The notes under the pieces were generated by a model, which saw only the letters and a list, made by a program, of their open reading frames with translations, ran no database searches and had not been told where the DNA came from. This document shows positions 1 through 8,552 of a DNA stretch of 64,000 nt, piece by piece; the first letter of the stretch is position 1; each line of letters opens with the position of its first letter. A program made the position numbers and the translations under genes. Origin of the DNA: Actinoplanes campanulatus (lineage in GTDB: Bacteria > Actinomycetota > Actinomycetes > Mycobacteriales > Micromonosporaceae); contig NZ_BMPW01000015.1 of assembly GCF_014647795.1 (NCBI RefSeq), positions 186,001 to 250,000 on the forward strand, written 5' to 3'.

Positions 1-1
1 G

Positions 2-202
2 GTGTCGTTGCGGGCGGCCGACGGCTCGGCGGTCCTCGAGGTGGTCAACGACGGCGCGACGACCGGTTCCGATCCGGCCGGCACCGGGCTGGCCGGGCTG
101 GGCGAGCGCCTGGCCGCGATCGGCGGCTCGCTCACCGCACAGCCCACCGGCGACGGCCGTTTCCTGGTCCGCGCCACCGCCCCGACCGGAGTCGCCGCGT
201 GA
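2..202 (+). CDS. Sensor histidine kinase, C-terminal fragment (gene enters from outside the window)
   Basis: Only the last 66 residues or so are present. They contain GTGLAGLGERLAAIGG, the G2-type glycine-rich ATP-lid region of NarL-partner (HisKA_3/HATPase_c) histidine kinases, followed by the short terminal beta strand typical of the family. The stop codon overlaps the GTG start of the next gene (GTGA), so kinase and response regulator are translationally coupled and form a two-component pair. The sensor domain lies upstream and its signal cannot be inferred. Confidence 0.85.
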   Translation: MSLRAADGSAVLEVVNDGATTGSDPAGTGLAGLGERLAAIGGSLTAQPTGDGRFLVRATAPTGVAA

Positions 203-792
203 TCCGTGTCCTGCTGGCCGATGATCAGCATCTGATCCGCGAGGCCCTGGCGATGATGCTGGAGTTCGAGGAGGACCTGACCGTGGTCGCCCAGTGCGGC
301 CGCGGCGACGAGGTGCTCACCGCGGTCGACGCCCACGATCCGGACGTGCTCGTCCTGGACATCGAGATGCCCGGCCTCGACGGGCTCAGCGTCGCCGAGC
401 GGCTGCCGGGCCGGGCCGTGCTCATCCTGAGCACCTTCGCCCGCCCCGGCCACCTGCGCCGGGCCATCGCGGCCGGGGTGCGCGGCTTCATCCCGAAGGA
501 CTCCTCCAGCGCCGAGCTGGCGGACGCCATCCGCCGCATCCACGCCGGTGGCCGCTACCTCGATCCGGAGCTGGCCGCCTCGGCCATGATGGCCGGCGAG
601 AACCCGCTCACCGACCGGGAACGCGACGCCCTGGCCCTGGCCGCGGCGGGCGCCTCGGTCGCCGAGATCGCCGGGCGGCTGCATCTGAGCGAGGGCACGG
701 TGCGGAACTACCTGTCCAACGCGATCACCAAGCTGGGCGCCGCCAACCGGATCACCGCGATCCGTCACGCTCAGCGGATGGGCTGGATCTAG
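199..792 (+). CDS. NarL/LuxR-family response regulator
   Basis: This 197-residue DNA-binding response regulator has a receiver domain at about residues 1-115. The acidic pair is D8-D9, the likely phospho-acceptor is D54 in VLVLDIEMPG, and the conserved switch lysine lies in FIPKDSS near residue 100. A LuxR-type helix-turn-helix follows at about 135-195 (LTDRERDALALAAAG, then LSEGTVRNYLSNAITKLGA). The start is GTG, overlapping the kinase stop. The compact layout resembles DesR-like regulators of membrane or envelope stress, but the target is unknown. Its 3' end overlaps the convergent oxidoreductase gene by four bases. Confidence 0.93.
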   Translation: MIRVLLADDQHLIREALAMMLEFEEDLTVVAQCGRGDEVLTAVDAHDPDVLVLDIEMPGLDGLSVAERLPGRAVLILSTFARPGHLRRAIAAGVRGFIPKDSSSAELADAIRRIHAGGRYLDPELAASAMMAGENPLTDRERDALALAAAGASVAEIAGRLHLSEGTVRNYLSNAITKLGAANRITAIRHAQRMGWI

Positions 793-2945
793 GCCGGCTT
801 CAGCTCGACCGGGATCCCGTTGAGGACGCTGTTCCCGGACAGCGGGTCGATCACCAGCTCGTCGGTGAGAAGGTTGGAGTTGACGCCGGGACGCTCGGCC
901 GCGACCGCCATCCGGGTGCCCGGCAGGTCGTGCCCCCAGCCGTGCGGCAGGCTCACCACGCCGGGCATCACCCGGTCGGTGACCTCGGCGCGGGCCACCA
1001 GACCGCCGGCCCGGGAGGTGACCTGCACGGCCTCCCCGTCGGCGACCGCGAGCCGCTCGGCGTCGGCCGGATGGATCTGGAGCGTGCACCGGTCGCGCCC
1101 CTTCACCAGCGCCGGGACGTTGTGCATCCAGCTGTTGTTCGACCGCAGATGCCGCCGTCCGACCAGGACCAGCCCGCCGCGCTCCCGGTCGAGGGCCTTC
1201 CGCAGCCGTTCCGCCTCGGCGGCCAGCTCGGGCACGCACAGTTCGACCGTGCCGGAGGCGGTCCGCAGCGCGGCCGGGATCCGGGGCCGCAGCGGCCCGA
1301 GGTCGATGCCGTGGGGTGCGGCCTTCAGCCGGTCGAGGGTCAGCCCGTCCGGGTTCTCGCCGAAGCCGTCCCCGTACGCCCCGGCGCGCAACGCCACGTC
1401 GAGCAGCCGCTCGGCCGGATGGTCGCCGGTGACCAGGCCGTGCCGCTCCTCCGGGACCCGGCGCAGCGCCTGCCGCAGCAGCTCGTCGTGCACGACGGCG
1501 GGGTCTTCGCCATCTTGGCCGAGAACGATCAGCATGAGCCGGGCCAGGATGTCGCACTCGTCCGGGACGGCCGGGTCGGGCGGCAGCACCGGCGGCGAGT
1601 AGGCCGCGAAGTTGCGCACCGACAGCGCCAGGAAGCTGAAGTCGTAGTGGCCCTTGCGCACCGAGTCGGTCGGCGGCAGCACCACGTCGGCGTGCCGGGT
1701 CGTCTCGTTCAGGTACGGGTCCACGCTCACCATGAAGTCGAGCCCGGACAGTGCCCGGTCCAGGCGCCCGCTGTTCGGTGTGGACAGCACCGGGTTCCCG
1801 GCGATCGTGATCAGTGCCCGGACCTGCTCGTCGCCGGGTGTCTCGATCTCGTCGGCCAGGGTGGCGACCGGCAGCTCGCCCTTCACCTCGGGCAGCCCGC
1901 GGACCCGGCTGTGCCAGCGCCCGGTCCGGAATCCCTTCCCGGGCTTGGCGGCGCCGGACAGGTGCGGGGCGAGCGGGAACATCACGCCGCCCGGCCGGTC
2001 CAGGTTCCCGGTGAGGATGTTGACCACGTCGATCAGCCAGCTGGTGACCGTGCCGAACTCGACGGTGCAGGTGCCGATCCGCCCGTACACCGCGGCGGTC
2101 GGGGCGGCGGCCAGCTCCCGGGCCAGGCCGCGGATCCGCTCGGCCGGGATCCCGCAGACGTCGGCGACCCGCTCGGGCGGGAAATCCCCGGCCAGCTCAC
2201 GGACCGGCTCGACGCGGCTCACGTACTCCGGGATCGTGGCCAGGTCCTCGGCGAAGAGCGTGTGCACGATGCCGAACAGCAGGTACGCGTCGGTGCCCGG
2301 CCGGATCCAGAGGTGCTCGTCGGCGTGCTCGGCGGTCCGTGTCCGCCGTGGATCCACCACCACGAACCGCCCGCCGCGCGCCTGGATCGCCTTGAGCCGT
2401 CCCGGGAAGTCGGCGGCCGTGGCGAGGCTGCCGTTGGACTCCCACGGGTTGGCGCCGAGCATCAGCAGGAAGTCGGTCCGGTCCAGGTCGGGCACCGGGA
2501 TGGTCAGCGGATTGCCGAACAGGTAGCCGCAGGACACGTGCTTGGGCATCTGGTCGACGGTGCTCGCCGAGTAGACGTTGCGGCTGCCCAGCGACCGGAT
2601 CAGCGGTGTCACGTAGAGGCCGCCGGACATGGTGTGGGCGTTCGGGTTGCCCAGGTAGAGGGCGACGGCCTGGGCGCCGTACCGCTCGATGATCGGCCGC
2701 AACCCGGCACGGACCGCGGCGAACGCCTCCGCCCAGCTCACCTCGACGCCCTTGACCAGGGGCCGGCGAAGCCGGTCGGGATCGTCGGTGAGCTGCCCGA
2801 ACGTGGCGCCCTTGGGGCAGACGAAGCCGTGACTGAACACGTGCTCACGATCGCCGCGGGCCGCGACGACCCGGTCGGCGTCGATGGTGAGCTCCAGGCC
2901 GCAGGCGGCCTCACAGAGCGGGCAGGTCCGGTACGCGGTCCGCAT
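789..2945 (-). CDS. Molybdopterin-dependent oxidoreductase (BisC/formate dehydrogenase-like)
   Basis: This 718-residue protein belongs to the DMSO-reductase superfamily and binds a bis-MGD cofactor. The N-terminus carries a [4Fe-4S] motif C8-x2-C11-x3-C15-x27-C43 (CPLCEAACG ... FVCPKG). The central molybdopterin oxidoreductase domain (about 50-480) includes SASTVDQMPKHVSCGYLFGN and LMLGANPWESNGS. The C-terminal dinucleotide-binding domain (about 600-715) includes SNNSWMHN and SLPHGWGHD. No Tat signal is seen, so it is probably cytoplasmic. The ATG at 2945 is preferred over upstream starts because the iron-sulfur motif follows at once and a GGGAGA ribosome site precedes it. The electron donor and substrate cannot be read from the sequence, and no partner subunits are adjacent. 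Confidence 0.9.
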   Translation of the reverse strand: MRTAYRTCPLCEAACGLELTIDADRVVAARGDREHVFSHGFVCPKGATFGQLTDDPDRLRRPLVKGVEVSWAEAFAAVRAGLRPIIERYGAQAVALYLGNPNAHTMSGGLYVTPLIRSLGSRNVYSASTVDQMPKHVSCGYLFGNPLTIPVPDLDRTDFLLMLGANPWESNGSLATAADFPGRLKAIQARGGRFVVVDPRRTRTAEHADEHLWIRPGTDAYLLFGIVHTLFAEDLATIPEYVSRVEPVRELAGDFPPERVADVCGIPAERIRGLARELAAAPTAAVYGRIGTCTVEFGTVTSWLIDVVNILTGNLDRPGGVMFPLAPHLSGAAKPGKGFRTGRWHSRVRGLPEVKGELPVATLADEIETPGDEQVRALITIAGNPVLSTPNSGRLDRALSGLDFMVSVDPYLNETTRHADVVLPPTDSVRKGHYDFSFLALSVRNFAAYSPPVLPPDPAVPDECDILARLMLIVLGQDGEDPAVVHDELLRQALRRVPEERHGLVTGDHPAERLLDVALRAGAYGDGFGENPDGLTLDRLKAAPHGIDLGPLRPRIPAALRTASGTVELCVPELAAEAERLRKALDRERGGLVLVGRRHLRSNNSWMHNVPALVKGRDRCTLQIHPADAERLAVADGEAVQVTSRAGGLVARAEVTDRVMPGVVSLPHGWGHDLPGTRMAVAAERPGVNSNLLTDELVIDPLSGNSVLNGIPVELKPA

Positions 2946-3054
2946 GGCCGTCTCCCAACGCTGGGTTACTGGTCGGTATCCTGCCACGCCCGACCCCGGA
3001 TCGGACAGGTTGAAAGACTGACCGGGCTGCCGGACATGTGCGGAGGTGGACCTC

Positions 3055-3591
3055 GTGAACTCCGACCCACGCCGGGCCCGGTTCGAGCGGCTGGCCCCCA
3101 CGGTGATCGACGCCGTGCGCCGCTACCTGGCCCGGCGCACCGATCCGGCGACCGCCGACGACGTGCTCTCCGAGACGCTGCTGATCTGCTGGCGGCGCCT
3201 CGACGAGATGCCGGGGGAACACCTGCCCTGGGCGTACGCGGTGGCCCGCAACTGCCTCGCCAACGCCGAACGCGCGCACCGCCGCCGGTTCCGGCTGCTC
3301 GCCCGGATCTCCCGGCTCGACCCACCGCCGACCGTGGTCGACGGTCCCTCCCCACCCGACGGTGACCTGACCGGGGCGTTGTCCCGGATGCGCCCCGGGG
3401 ACGCCGAACTGCTACGGCTCTGGGCCTGGGAGGACCTCACCCCGGCCGGGATCGCCGTGGTCCTCGGCATCACCGCGAACGCCGCGTCGATCCGCCTGCA
3501 CCGGGCCCGGCAGCGGCTGCGCGACGAACTGACCGGAAAGACCGGCCCCGCCGCCGGACATGACAGGTCGACAGAGGGGAGCCGGACATGA
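3055..3591 (+). CDS. ECF-type RNA polymerase sigma factor
   Basis: This 178-residue sigma-70-family factor has a region 2 at about 10-80 (ADDVLSETLLICWRRLDEMP, then WAYAVARNCLANAERAHRRR) and a region 4 helix-turn-helix at about 115-170 (LLRLWAWEDLTPAGIAVVLG ... RLHRARQRLRDEL). Two in-frame GTG codons compete at 3046 and 3055. The GGAGG at 3042-3046 overlaps the first and sits eight bases before the second, which decides for 3055. The next gene starts in an ATGA overlap, the usual layout for a sigma factor and its membrane regulator. Confidence 0.9.
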   Translation: MNSDPRRARFERLAPTVIDAVRRYLARRTDPATADDVLSETLLICWRRLDEMPGEHLPWAYAVARNCLANAERAHRRRFRLLARISRLDPPPTVVDGPSPPDGDLTGALSRMRPGDAELLRLWAWEDLTPAGIAVVLGITANAASIRLHRARQRLRDELTGKTGPAAGHDRSTEGSRT

Positions 3592-4172
3592 CCGACGACG
3601 ATCTCCGGGAACGCCTGCGCCGCGCCGACCCGGCCGCGCGGCTGGAACCGTCCTCCCCCGCCCAGGTCGAGTACCTCGTGGAGGAAGCCATGTCCCGTAT
3701 TCCCGTCCGCCGATGGGCGGCGCCCGTCGCCGCGGCCCTCGTGCTGCTCGCCGGCGGGACCGCCTGGGCGGCCCTGCGCCCGGACCCGAAGCCGCTGGTT
3801 TCTCCCGCGATCATCGCGGCCACGCCCGTCCCGTCGGTCCAGGTCCCGTCCGGTGGGCCGGCGAAGTGCGCCGAGCAGAAGCCGGAGCTGCTGGACGAGC
3901 AAGCCTTCTTCGCCTTCGCCGGCAAGGTGACGAAGATCGACGACGGCGACGTCACCATGAAGGTCACCCACAACTACCGGAATATGGAGGGCCCGGGCGT
4001 CACGATCCCGCAGCCTGAGGGCAGCTCCGAGACGATGCCCGGCAGTGGGCGGTTCGAGTTCGGCAAGGAGTACCTGGTGGCGGCCACCGGCAACGGAGAC
4101 ATGCTGCTCTGCGGCTACAGCGGCGAGGTCGACACGCCCGGCCTGCGCGAGCTCTACGAAGCGGCCTTCTGA
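3588..4172 (+). CDS. Single-pass membrane protein coupled to the ECF sigma factor (possible anti-sigma)
   Basis: This 194-residue protein has a short charged cytoplasmic N-terminus (residues 1-42), one transmembrane helix (about 43-62, WAAPVAAALVLLAGGTAWAAL) and an extracytoplasmic C-terminal domain with two cysteines. Its ATG overlaps the sigma stop, so the two are co-translated. Position and topology suggest it controls the sigma factor, but no zinc-finger anti-sigma motif (HxxxCxxC) is visible, so the role is inferred from context only. The 3' end overlaps the convergent DUF3159 gene by 19 bases. Confidence 0.75.
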   Translation: MTDDDLRERLRRADPAARLEPSSPAQVEYLVEEAMSRIPVRRWAAPVAAALVLLAGGTAWAALRPDPKPLVSPAIIAATPVPSVQVPSGGPAKCAEQKPELLDEQAFFAFAGKVTKIDDGDVTMKVTHNYRNMEGPGVTIPQPEGSSETMPGSGRFEFGKEYLVAATGNGDMLLCGYSGEVDTPGLRELYEAAF

Positions 4173-4807
4173 GCCGGGTCGACCACGACCGGGTGACGCA
4201 GACCGGGGTGGTCCGCCGGCAGGCTGCGGCGGATCACCCACCAGCTCACCGCCAGACACCCGGCGATCAGCGGCCCGGACAGCCCGAGCCGGGCCGCGGC
4301 CAGCGCCTCGGTCCAGCCCGCCTGGTAGAGCGGCAGGAACACGGCGACCCGGATGACGTACTGCATCACCCACACCCAACTGCCCCGCGAATAGGCCCGC
4401 AGCAGCGCCGGATCCCGCCGCCAGCGCGTCCGCTGCCCCAGCACGGTGCCGACCACCAGCCCGAGCAGCGGCCACCGGATCACGATGCTGATGATCCAGG
4501 CGAGCGCGCTGGCCGCGTTGCTGAGCAACTGGAGCAGGAAGAAGTCCTCGGCCTTTCCGGTGTAGAGCGCGATCAGGGCGGCCACACACACCAGGAACAG
4601 CCCGATCAGCACGGCCCGCGGCTTGTCACCCTTGCGCAGCCGCCACCAGGACACGCCGATCGCCGACACCACGGCCGCGATCGCCCCGGCCCAGATCGAC
4701 TCCCCGAAGACCAGCCACCCGGCCACGAACCCGACCGCGGGCAGCGACGCGTCGACCGCGGCCCGCCGCCCGTTGAGCAACTCCGCCAGCGATTCCGGCT
4801 GCGCCAT
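4154..4807 (-). CDS. DUF3159-family membrane protein
   Basis: This 217-residue integral membrane protein has five or six hydrophobic segments. It resembles the actinobacterial DUF3159 family: an N-terminal ESLAELLNGRRAAVDASLP, then GFVAGWLVFG and a tryptophan-rich SWWRLRKGD loop. The function is unknown. The ATG at 4807 fits the family's usual N-terminus (MAQPESLAELL); the reading frame stays open further upstream but that part looks like non-coding sequence. An 18-bp perfect-arm palindrome lies 17 bp upstream. Confidence 0.85.
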   Translation of the reverse strand: MAQPESLAELLNGRRAAVDASLPAVGFVAGWLVFGESIWAGAIAAVVSAIGVSWWRLRKGDKPRAVLIGLFLVCVAALIALYTGKAEDFFLLQLLSNAASALAWIISIVIRWPLLGLVVGTVLGQRTRWRRDPALLRAYSRGSWVWVMQYVIRVAVFLPLYQAGWTEALAAARLGLSGPLIAGCLAVSWWVIRRSLPADHPGLRHPVVVDPAQKAAS

Positions 4808-4824
4808 CTCCACCCGCCCTGTGA

Positions 4825-4842
4825 GGTTAGGCCACCCTAACC
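4825..4842. promoter_or_regulatory. Palindrome upstream of the DUF3159 gene, iron-box-like
   Basis: GGTTAGG-CCAC-CCTAACC has perfect 7-bp arms and a 4-bp centre, just upstream of the DUF3159 start. It contains TTAGG-N5-CTAA, the spacing of the inner part of IdeR/DmdR iron boxes, but the outer consensus half-sites are absent. It could be a weak iron box or an operator for another dimeric regulator. Confidence 0.4.
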
Positions 4843-4918
4843 CTTCGCCACCCCCAAACCGAACCCAGGGCGGGGTCTTCGCGCAGGCGATTCGCTCCAC
4901 CCCGTACCCCTGAAGGTT

Positions 4919-7060
4919 TTATCGAAGGGTGAGCCTCGGCAGCTCATAGATCTGGCTGGGGTCGTTGAGTGGGTCCACGTGCCAGAGCAGCACGGGGATG
5001 GTCGGGTCGCGCAGGATTCCCTGGTCGACGGCGGCGCGCACCCCCGTGGCCATGGTCAGGCCGGGAAGCGAGAGACCGCCGAGATACTCGGCGGGCGGCC
5101 GGCCCGCGGCGCCGTCGAGCGGCACGAGCGCGTCGGCGAGCAGAACGGCATCCCAGGCCGGGACCAGGAATCCACCGAGGTCGTTGGGGTGGCAGGGTTG
5201 GCTGGTCATCTTGATCGCGGCGTCCAGGGTGCAGGCGTCGCGCAGCACGCCGCCGGACACCCCCGGGGCACGGTCGGCACAGCTGAACGTCTCGCCCTTC
5301 GCCAGCCCGGTCAGGTCGTGGAAGTGTTCGATCTGCCGGGTGAGGATCTCCACCGACGCGGGGGTGAGGGAGGAGCAGCCGGGGCCGCCCACGTAGTAGT
5401 CGACCGGCCAGTCCGCGGCGCTGACCGCGCGGAGCTGATAGTTGGCCATGAACCGGCTGACCGAGCCGTCGGCGATGACCAGATGCGGCCGGGAATGACC
5501 GCACACCTCCTTGATCCGCTGGACGAAGTCGGCGAACCGGGTCCAGCGGTCGGCGAAGAACACCACGGTCGGCTCAGGCGCACTCGCGCAGATCGACTCG
5601 TCCACGCGGTCGAGGGCGGCGACGTGCCGGGCGGAGGCGCCGTCGACCTTCCTTACCTCGGCGAGCAGATCGTTGAGGAGCGACGTCGTGTACTGGTCGG
5701 TGGGGCTCGGATGCTGGTAGACGTCGAGCCGGAAACCGTTCTCGAACAGCCGGCTCAACCGGTGCACCGTGTCGGCGGCGTAGGCCAGATTGGCCGGCGC
5801 GAGCTGGAGGTATCCGGCCCGGTCGACGAACGGGCGGCCGGGCGCGCCGAGGTCGGCCAGCAGGTTCGGGGCGAGGAACGGGATGCCGGCGTCGAGGATC
5901 CGATTGATCGCCCGCTGGGTGGTGTCCCGGCTGTCGCCACCGCCGACGACCGCGACCCGCGGCCCGAACGTCTCCCGCTTCTCGACGATCATCTTGGCGA
6001 TGTCGTCGATGTGCGCGACGTCCTGGGTGGCGTCCGCGATCACCACGTGCAGCCGGTGTTCGGTGGTCTCGTCGATGTGCCGCTGAGCGAAGAGCAACGC
6101 CCGAAGCTGGTCACGCTCGGACGGGTAGTCACGCCCGTCGGCGCAGCGGGTCGCGTCCCCGGGCGCCGGATCACAGGAGAGCGCGCCCAGCCAGACCACG
6201 GTGAGGTCGCCGGGCCCGAGCGTCTCGTTGTTCCCCAGAATCTTGCGCTGGAGCGCCACGGTGTCCGGGTCCCGGCCGAACGCGGTGGCCGCGAAGACCC
6301 CGGCGTCGGCCGTGTCGAGCAGCCCGTAACACCGCTTGCCGTCGGCGGTGGCCCGCAGCATCGTGATACCGGTCGAGGTGGGCAGCGTGTAGCACTCGTG
6401 CATGACGCCGGGCAGCCAGTCGGCCCGGGTCCAGCCGAGAAAGCCGAGCAGCAGGGTGAGCACGGCGAGGCCGGCCTGGTGGGCGGTGGTCAGCGCCGGC
6501 TGCCGGAAAAGACCGACCAGCTTCTCCGAGACCAGCACCGGCAGCACCACGGCGGCCAGCGAGACGGCCAGCGCGCGGGCCTCGGAACTGCCCCGGAAGA
6601 ACGTCGCCACGAAGACGGTGGCGGCCGCGAAGACCACCGCCGTGGTGCCGAGCACCAGCACGAGGCGGATGTTCGGGCTGAGCAGGGTGGCGATGGCGGC
6701 CAGCACGAGCGCCACCAGGATCGTCCAGATGCCGACGTACCCGGTGATCGCGGCGTGCACCACGAGCACCAGCAGCGCCAGCACCGCGGCGAGCCGGGAA
6801 CGCGGCCGGTCGGCGACGAACGACGGCAGCCGGGCGCCCTCGGGGACCGCCCCGCTCAGCAGCCCCCGGGCCCGCGTGCCCAGCCGGACCGCCGCCCACA
6901 GCGCCGCCGCCGAGGCCAGGACCAGCGCGATCGACCCGAACCCGGCGGCGCCGGCGAACAGCACCCGGACCACGATCAGCACGGCCAGCGCGACGGCCGC
7001 CAGCCGGAGCAGCACGTCCGCGGTCAGCAGGGAACGCAGCAGACGACCGCGGTCGGACAT
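4919..7060 (-). CDS. Membrane protein with C-terminal type I periplasmic-binding-protein-like domain
   Basis: This 713-residue protein begins with a membrane domain of about seven hydrophobic helices (residues 10-230), followed by a large soluble domain (about 230-710) that looks like the ligand-binding fold of branched-chain amino-acid receptors. Fold-like landmarks are LLFAQRHIDE, VAVVGGGDSRDTTQRAINRILDAG, IPFLAPN and FLVPAWDAVLLADAL. Cysteines in the soluble part (GPGCSSLT, TFSCADRA, LRDACTL, SQPCHPND) suggest an oxidising, extracytoplasmic location. No transporter genes adjoin it. It may be a membrane-anchored sensor or receptor; the ligand is unknown. Confidence 0.8.
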   Translation of the reverse strand: MSDRGRLLRSLLTADVLLRLAAVALAVLIVVRVLFAGAAGFGSIALVLASAAALWAAVRLGTRARGLLSGAVPEGARLPSFVADRPRSRLAAVLALLVLVVHAAITGYVGIWTILVALVLAAIATLLSPNIRLVLVLGTTAVVFAAATVFVATFFRGSSEARALAVSLAAVVLPVLVSEKLVGLFRQPALTTAHQAGLAVLTLLLGFLGWTRADWLPGVMHECYTLPTSTGITMLRATADGKRCYGLLDTADAGVFAATAFGRDPDTVALQRKILGNNETLGPGDLTVVWLGALSCDPAPGDATRCADGRDYPSERDQLRALLFAQRHIDETTEHRLHVVIADATQDVAHIDDIAKMIVEKRETFGPRVAVVGGGDSRDTTQRAINRILDAGIPFLAPNLLADLGAPGRPFVDRAGYLQLAPANLAYAADTVHRLSRLFENGFRLDVYQHPSPTDQYTTSLLNDLLAEVRKVDGASARHVAALDRVDESICASAPEPTVVFFADRWTRFADFVQRIKEVCGHSRPHLVIADGSVSRFMANYQLRAVSAADWPVDYYVGGPGCSSLTPASVEILTRQIEHFHDLTGLAKGETFSCADRAPGVSGGVLRDACTLDAAIKMTSQPCHPNDLGGFLVPAWDAVLLADALVPLDGAAGRPPAEYLGGLSLPGLTMATGVRAAVDQGILRDPTIPVLLWHVDPLNDPSQIYELPRLTLR

Positions 7061-7102
7061 CGACTCTCCTCGCTCTCATCGGTGAGCCCGATGGTAGGAG
7101 GG

Positions 7103-7711
7103 TCAGGCCAGGCGGGACCGCTCCGCCCCGATCGTGGTGTCCTCGCCGTGCCCGGTGTGCACCACCGTCCCGTCCGGCAGTGCGAACAGCTTCTCCCGGA
7201 TCGACTCGACGATCAGCCCGGCGTCGGAGTAGGACCGGCCGGTGGCGCCGGGCCCCCCGTTGAACAGGGTGTCGCCGGTGAAGACGCAGTTCAGGTCGGG
7301 GACGTGGAGGCAGACGGCGCCGGGCGCGTGACCGGGCGTGTGCAGCACCTCCAGCACCGACCCGCCCACCTCGATCCGGGCGCCGTCGGCCAGGTCGATG
7401 TTCCACCACACGCCGTCGCCGTGGGTCAGCTCCCACAGCGGCCACTCGGCGGGATGCAGCAGGATCGGGGCGCCGGTGCGGTCGCGCAGCCCGGGGGCGA
7501 CGCGGACGTGGTCGTCGTGGGCGTGCGTACAGATGATCGCCCGCACCTGCCGGTCCCCCACCACCGCGAGGATCGCCTCCACGTCGTGCGGCGCGTCGAT
7601 CACCACGCACTCGTCGTCGTCGCCGACCACCCAGATGTTGTTGTCGACGTCGAAGGTCTGGCCGTCCAGGCTGAAGGTGCCCGTGACGACACCGTGATCC
7701 ACTCGCAGCAT
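7103..7711 (-). CDS. MBL-fold metallo-hydrolase (glyoxalase II-like)
   Basis: This 202-residue metallo-beta-lactamase-fold hydrolase has the metal-binding signature T-H63-A-H65-D-D67-H68. The later ligands are present as HTPGHAPG (about residues 124-131) and GDTLFNGG (about 151-158), and the terminal histidine as HTGHGED. The length matches single-domain glyoxalase II-type proteins, which hydrolyse thioesters. In mycothiol-producing actinobacteria related enzymes act in thiol detoxification, but no mycothiol gene is adjacent here. It is cytoplasmic with no signal peptide. Confidence 0.88.
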   Translation of the reverse strand: MLRVDHGVVTGTFSLDGQTFDVDNNIWVVGDDDECVVIDAPHDVEAILAVVGDRQVRAIICTHAHDDHVRVAPGLRDRTGAPILLHPAEWPLWELTHGDGVWWNIDLADGARIEVGGSVLEVLHTPGHAPGAVCLHVPDLNCVFTGDTLFNGGPGATGRSYSDAGLIVESIREKLFALPDGTVVHTGHGEDTTIGAERSRLA

Positions 7712-7778
7712 CCTCGGATTGTCCGTGAAATTCCCGGGCGTCGCTAAGCACTCGCCGGACCGGGAGCGTTACAGGAGC

Positions 7779-8065
7779 ATGACTTTCGAGGAGTTCGTGG
7801 TGGCACGGCTGGGTGCCCTGCTGCGCTATGCGACCGCGCTCACCTGCGATCCACACCAGGCCGACGACATCTCGGGGAGGTGATGGTCCGGGCCAACGGG
7901 CGGTGGCGGCGCATCGCGGCGATGGAACAACCCGAGGCGTACGTGAAACGCATGGTCCTCAACGAGTTCCTGTCCGTGCGGCGGCGCTGGGCCCGGGTTC
8001 ACCGGCAGCGGCGAGGGCTGTTGGTGGCCGCCGCCGCGGTGGCCGGGACGACCGCGGGCCTGCGG
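7779..8065 (+). pseudogene. Broken SigE-type ECF sigma factor gene
   Basis: The first part reads MTFEEFVVARLGALLRYATA and continues to QADDI, a SigE-family region 2 start, then runs into a stop at 7881. The other reading frame picks up the homology (VMVRANGRW, then EAYVKRMVLNEFLSVRRRW). Restoring one base near 7870 (ATC-CTC-GGG-GAG) rejoins both halves as DDILGEVMVRANGRW. Homology then fades, and from about 8066 the DNA belongs to an inverted IS fragment. Region 4 is missing, so the gene is dead twice over. An AGGAG site precedes the ATG closely. Confidence 0.8.
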
Positions 8066-8432
8066 CGCCGTCGTAGTGCCACCCCGTCAGCGCTACCTTG
8101 CGGCCGCTGCGGCGCAGCAGCGTGTCGTCGACGGCGATGACGATCGGCGCGTCAGCCGGGATGAGATGGGTGACGACCAGGCGAAACAGGGCCAGACCGA
8201 CCTCGTCGGTGTTCCAGCGGGCCCGGCTGAGGAACCAGTGGGCCTTGGCGTGGTGCCATACCCCGGCCAGCCCGGCTGCGGTCAGCATCCCGCACACCGT
8301 GTGCCGGCCCGGCTGCGCGATCATCCCGGCCAGCAGCGCACTGAACGTGCGAAACGACGGTGCGGTGAAACACGACCGGAACGAGCGAAGCATCCCGGCC
8401 AGCGACGGCGGTAGGGTCTCGTACTGAAGCAT
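8066..8432 (-). pseudogene. Transposase, N-terminal fragment (IS701-like)
   Basis: About 122 residues remain, from MLQYETLPPSLAGMLRSF to VALTGWHYDG. The segment PIVIAVDDTLLRRSGRKV contains the first catalytic aspartate region of DDE transposases of this type. The reading frame runs on past the breakpoint into unrelated sequence. The remaining catalytic residues are absent, so it cannot be active. A C-terminal fragment of the same transposase type lies 4 kb away at 12460-12725. Confidence 0.82.
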
Positions 8433-8552
8433 CGGCGGTCCACACCTTCTGCCCGAAGATAGTGAACCGCCGATGCTTCATCTCTTCTGAGATCCCCTCA
8501 CCGCGCCACGCCGCACACCCACGCTCAACCACCCAAAAGTGCGAAAGTCGAG
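8066..8552 (-). mobile_element. IS fragment, left (transposase 5') end with terminal repeat
   Basis: On the minus strand this holds the start of an IS4/IS701-type transposase gene (8432 down to 8066) plus about 110 bp of leader, ending in the terminal sequence CTCGACTTTCG (8552-8542). The same sequence, inverted, bounds the transposase 3' fragment at 12739-12749, so it is probably the terminal inverted repeat. The outer flank (8553-8574) is one arm of a REP-like palindrome. The inner end at about 8066 is fused to sigma-factor sequence, so the rest of the element is gone. Confidence 0.75.

Noticed and set aside
2560-2590. Selenocysteine in the molybdopterin oxidoreductase
   Set aside because: No in-frame TGA is present; the active-site region reads SASTVDQMPKHVSCGY without interruption.
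294-3365. Very long open frame antisense to the oxidoreductase
   Set aside because: High GC removes stops from shadow frames; its Arg/Gly/Pro/His-rich composition has no domain pattern, while the opposite strand carries complete molybdopterin motifs.
4825-4842. Canonical IdeR/DmdR iron box
   Set aside because: Only the inner spacing matches; the full 19-bp consensus is absent, so it is recorded as an unassigned palindrome.
4979-7747. Long plus-strand open frame across the membrane/binding-protein gene and MBL gene
   Set aside because: It is antisense to two well-supported genes and has a composition typical of GC-rich shadows.
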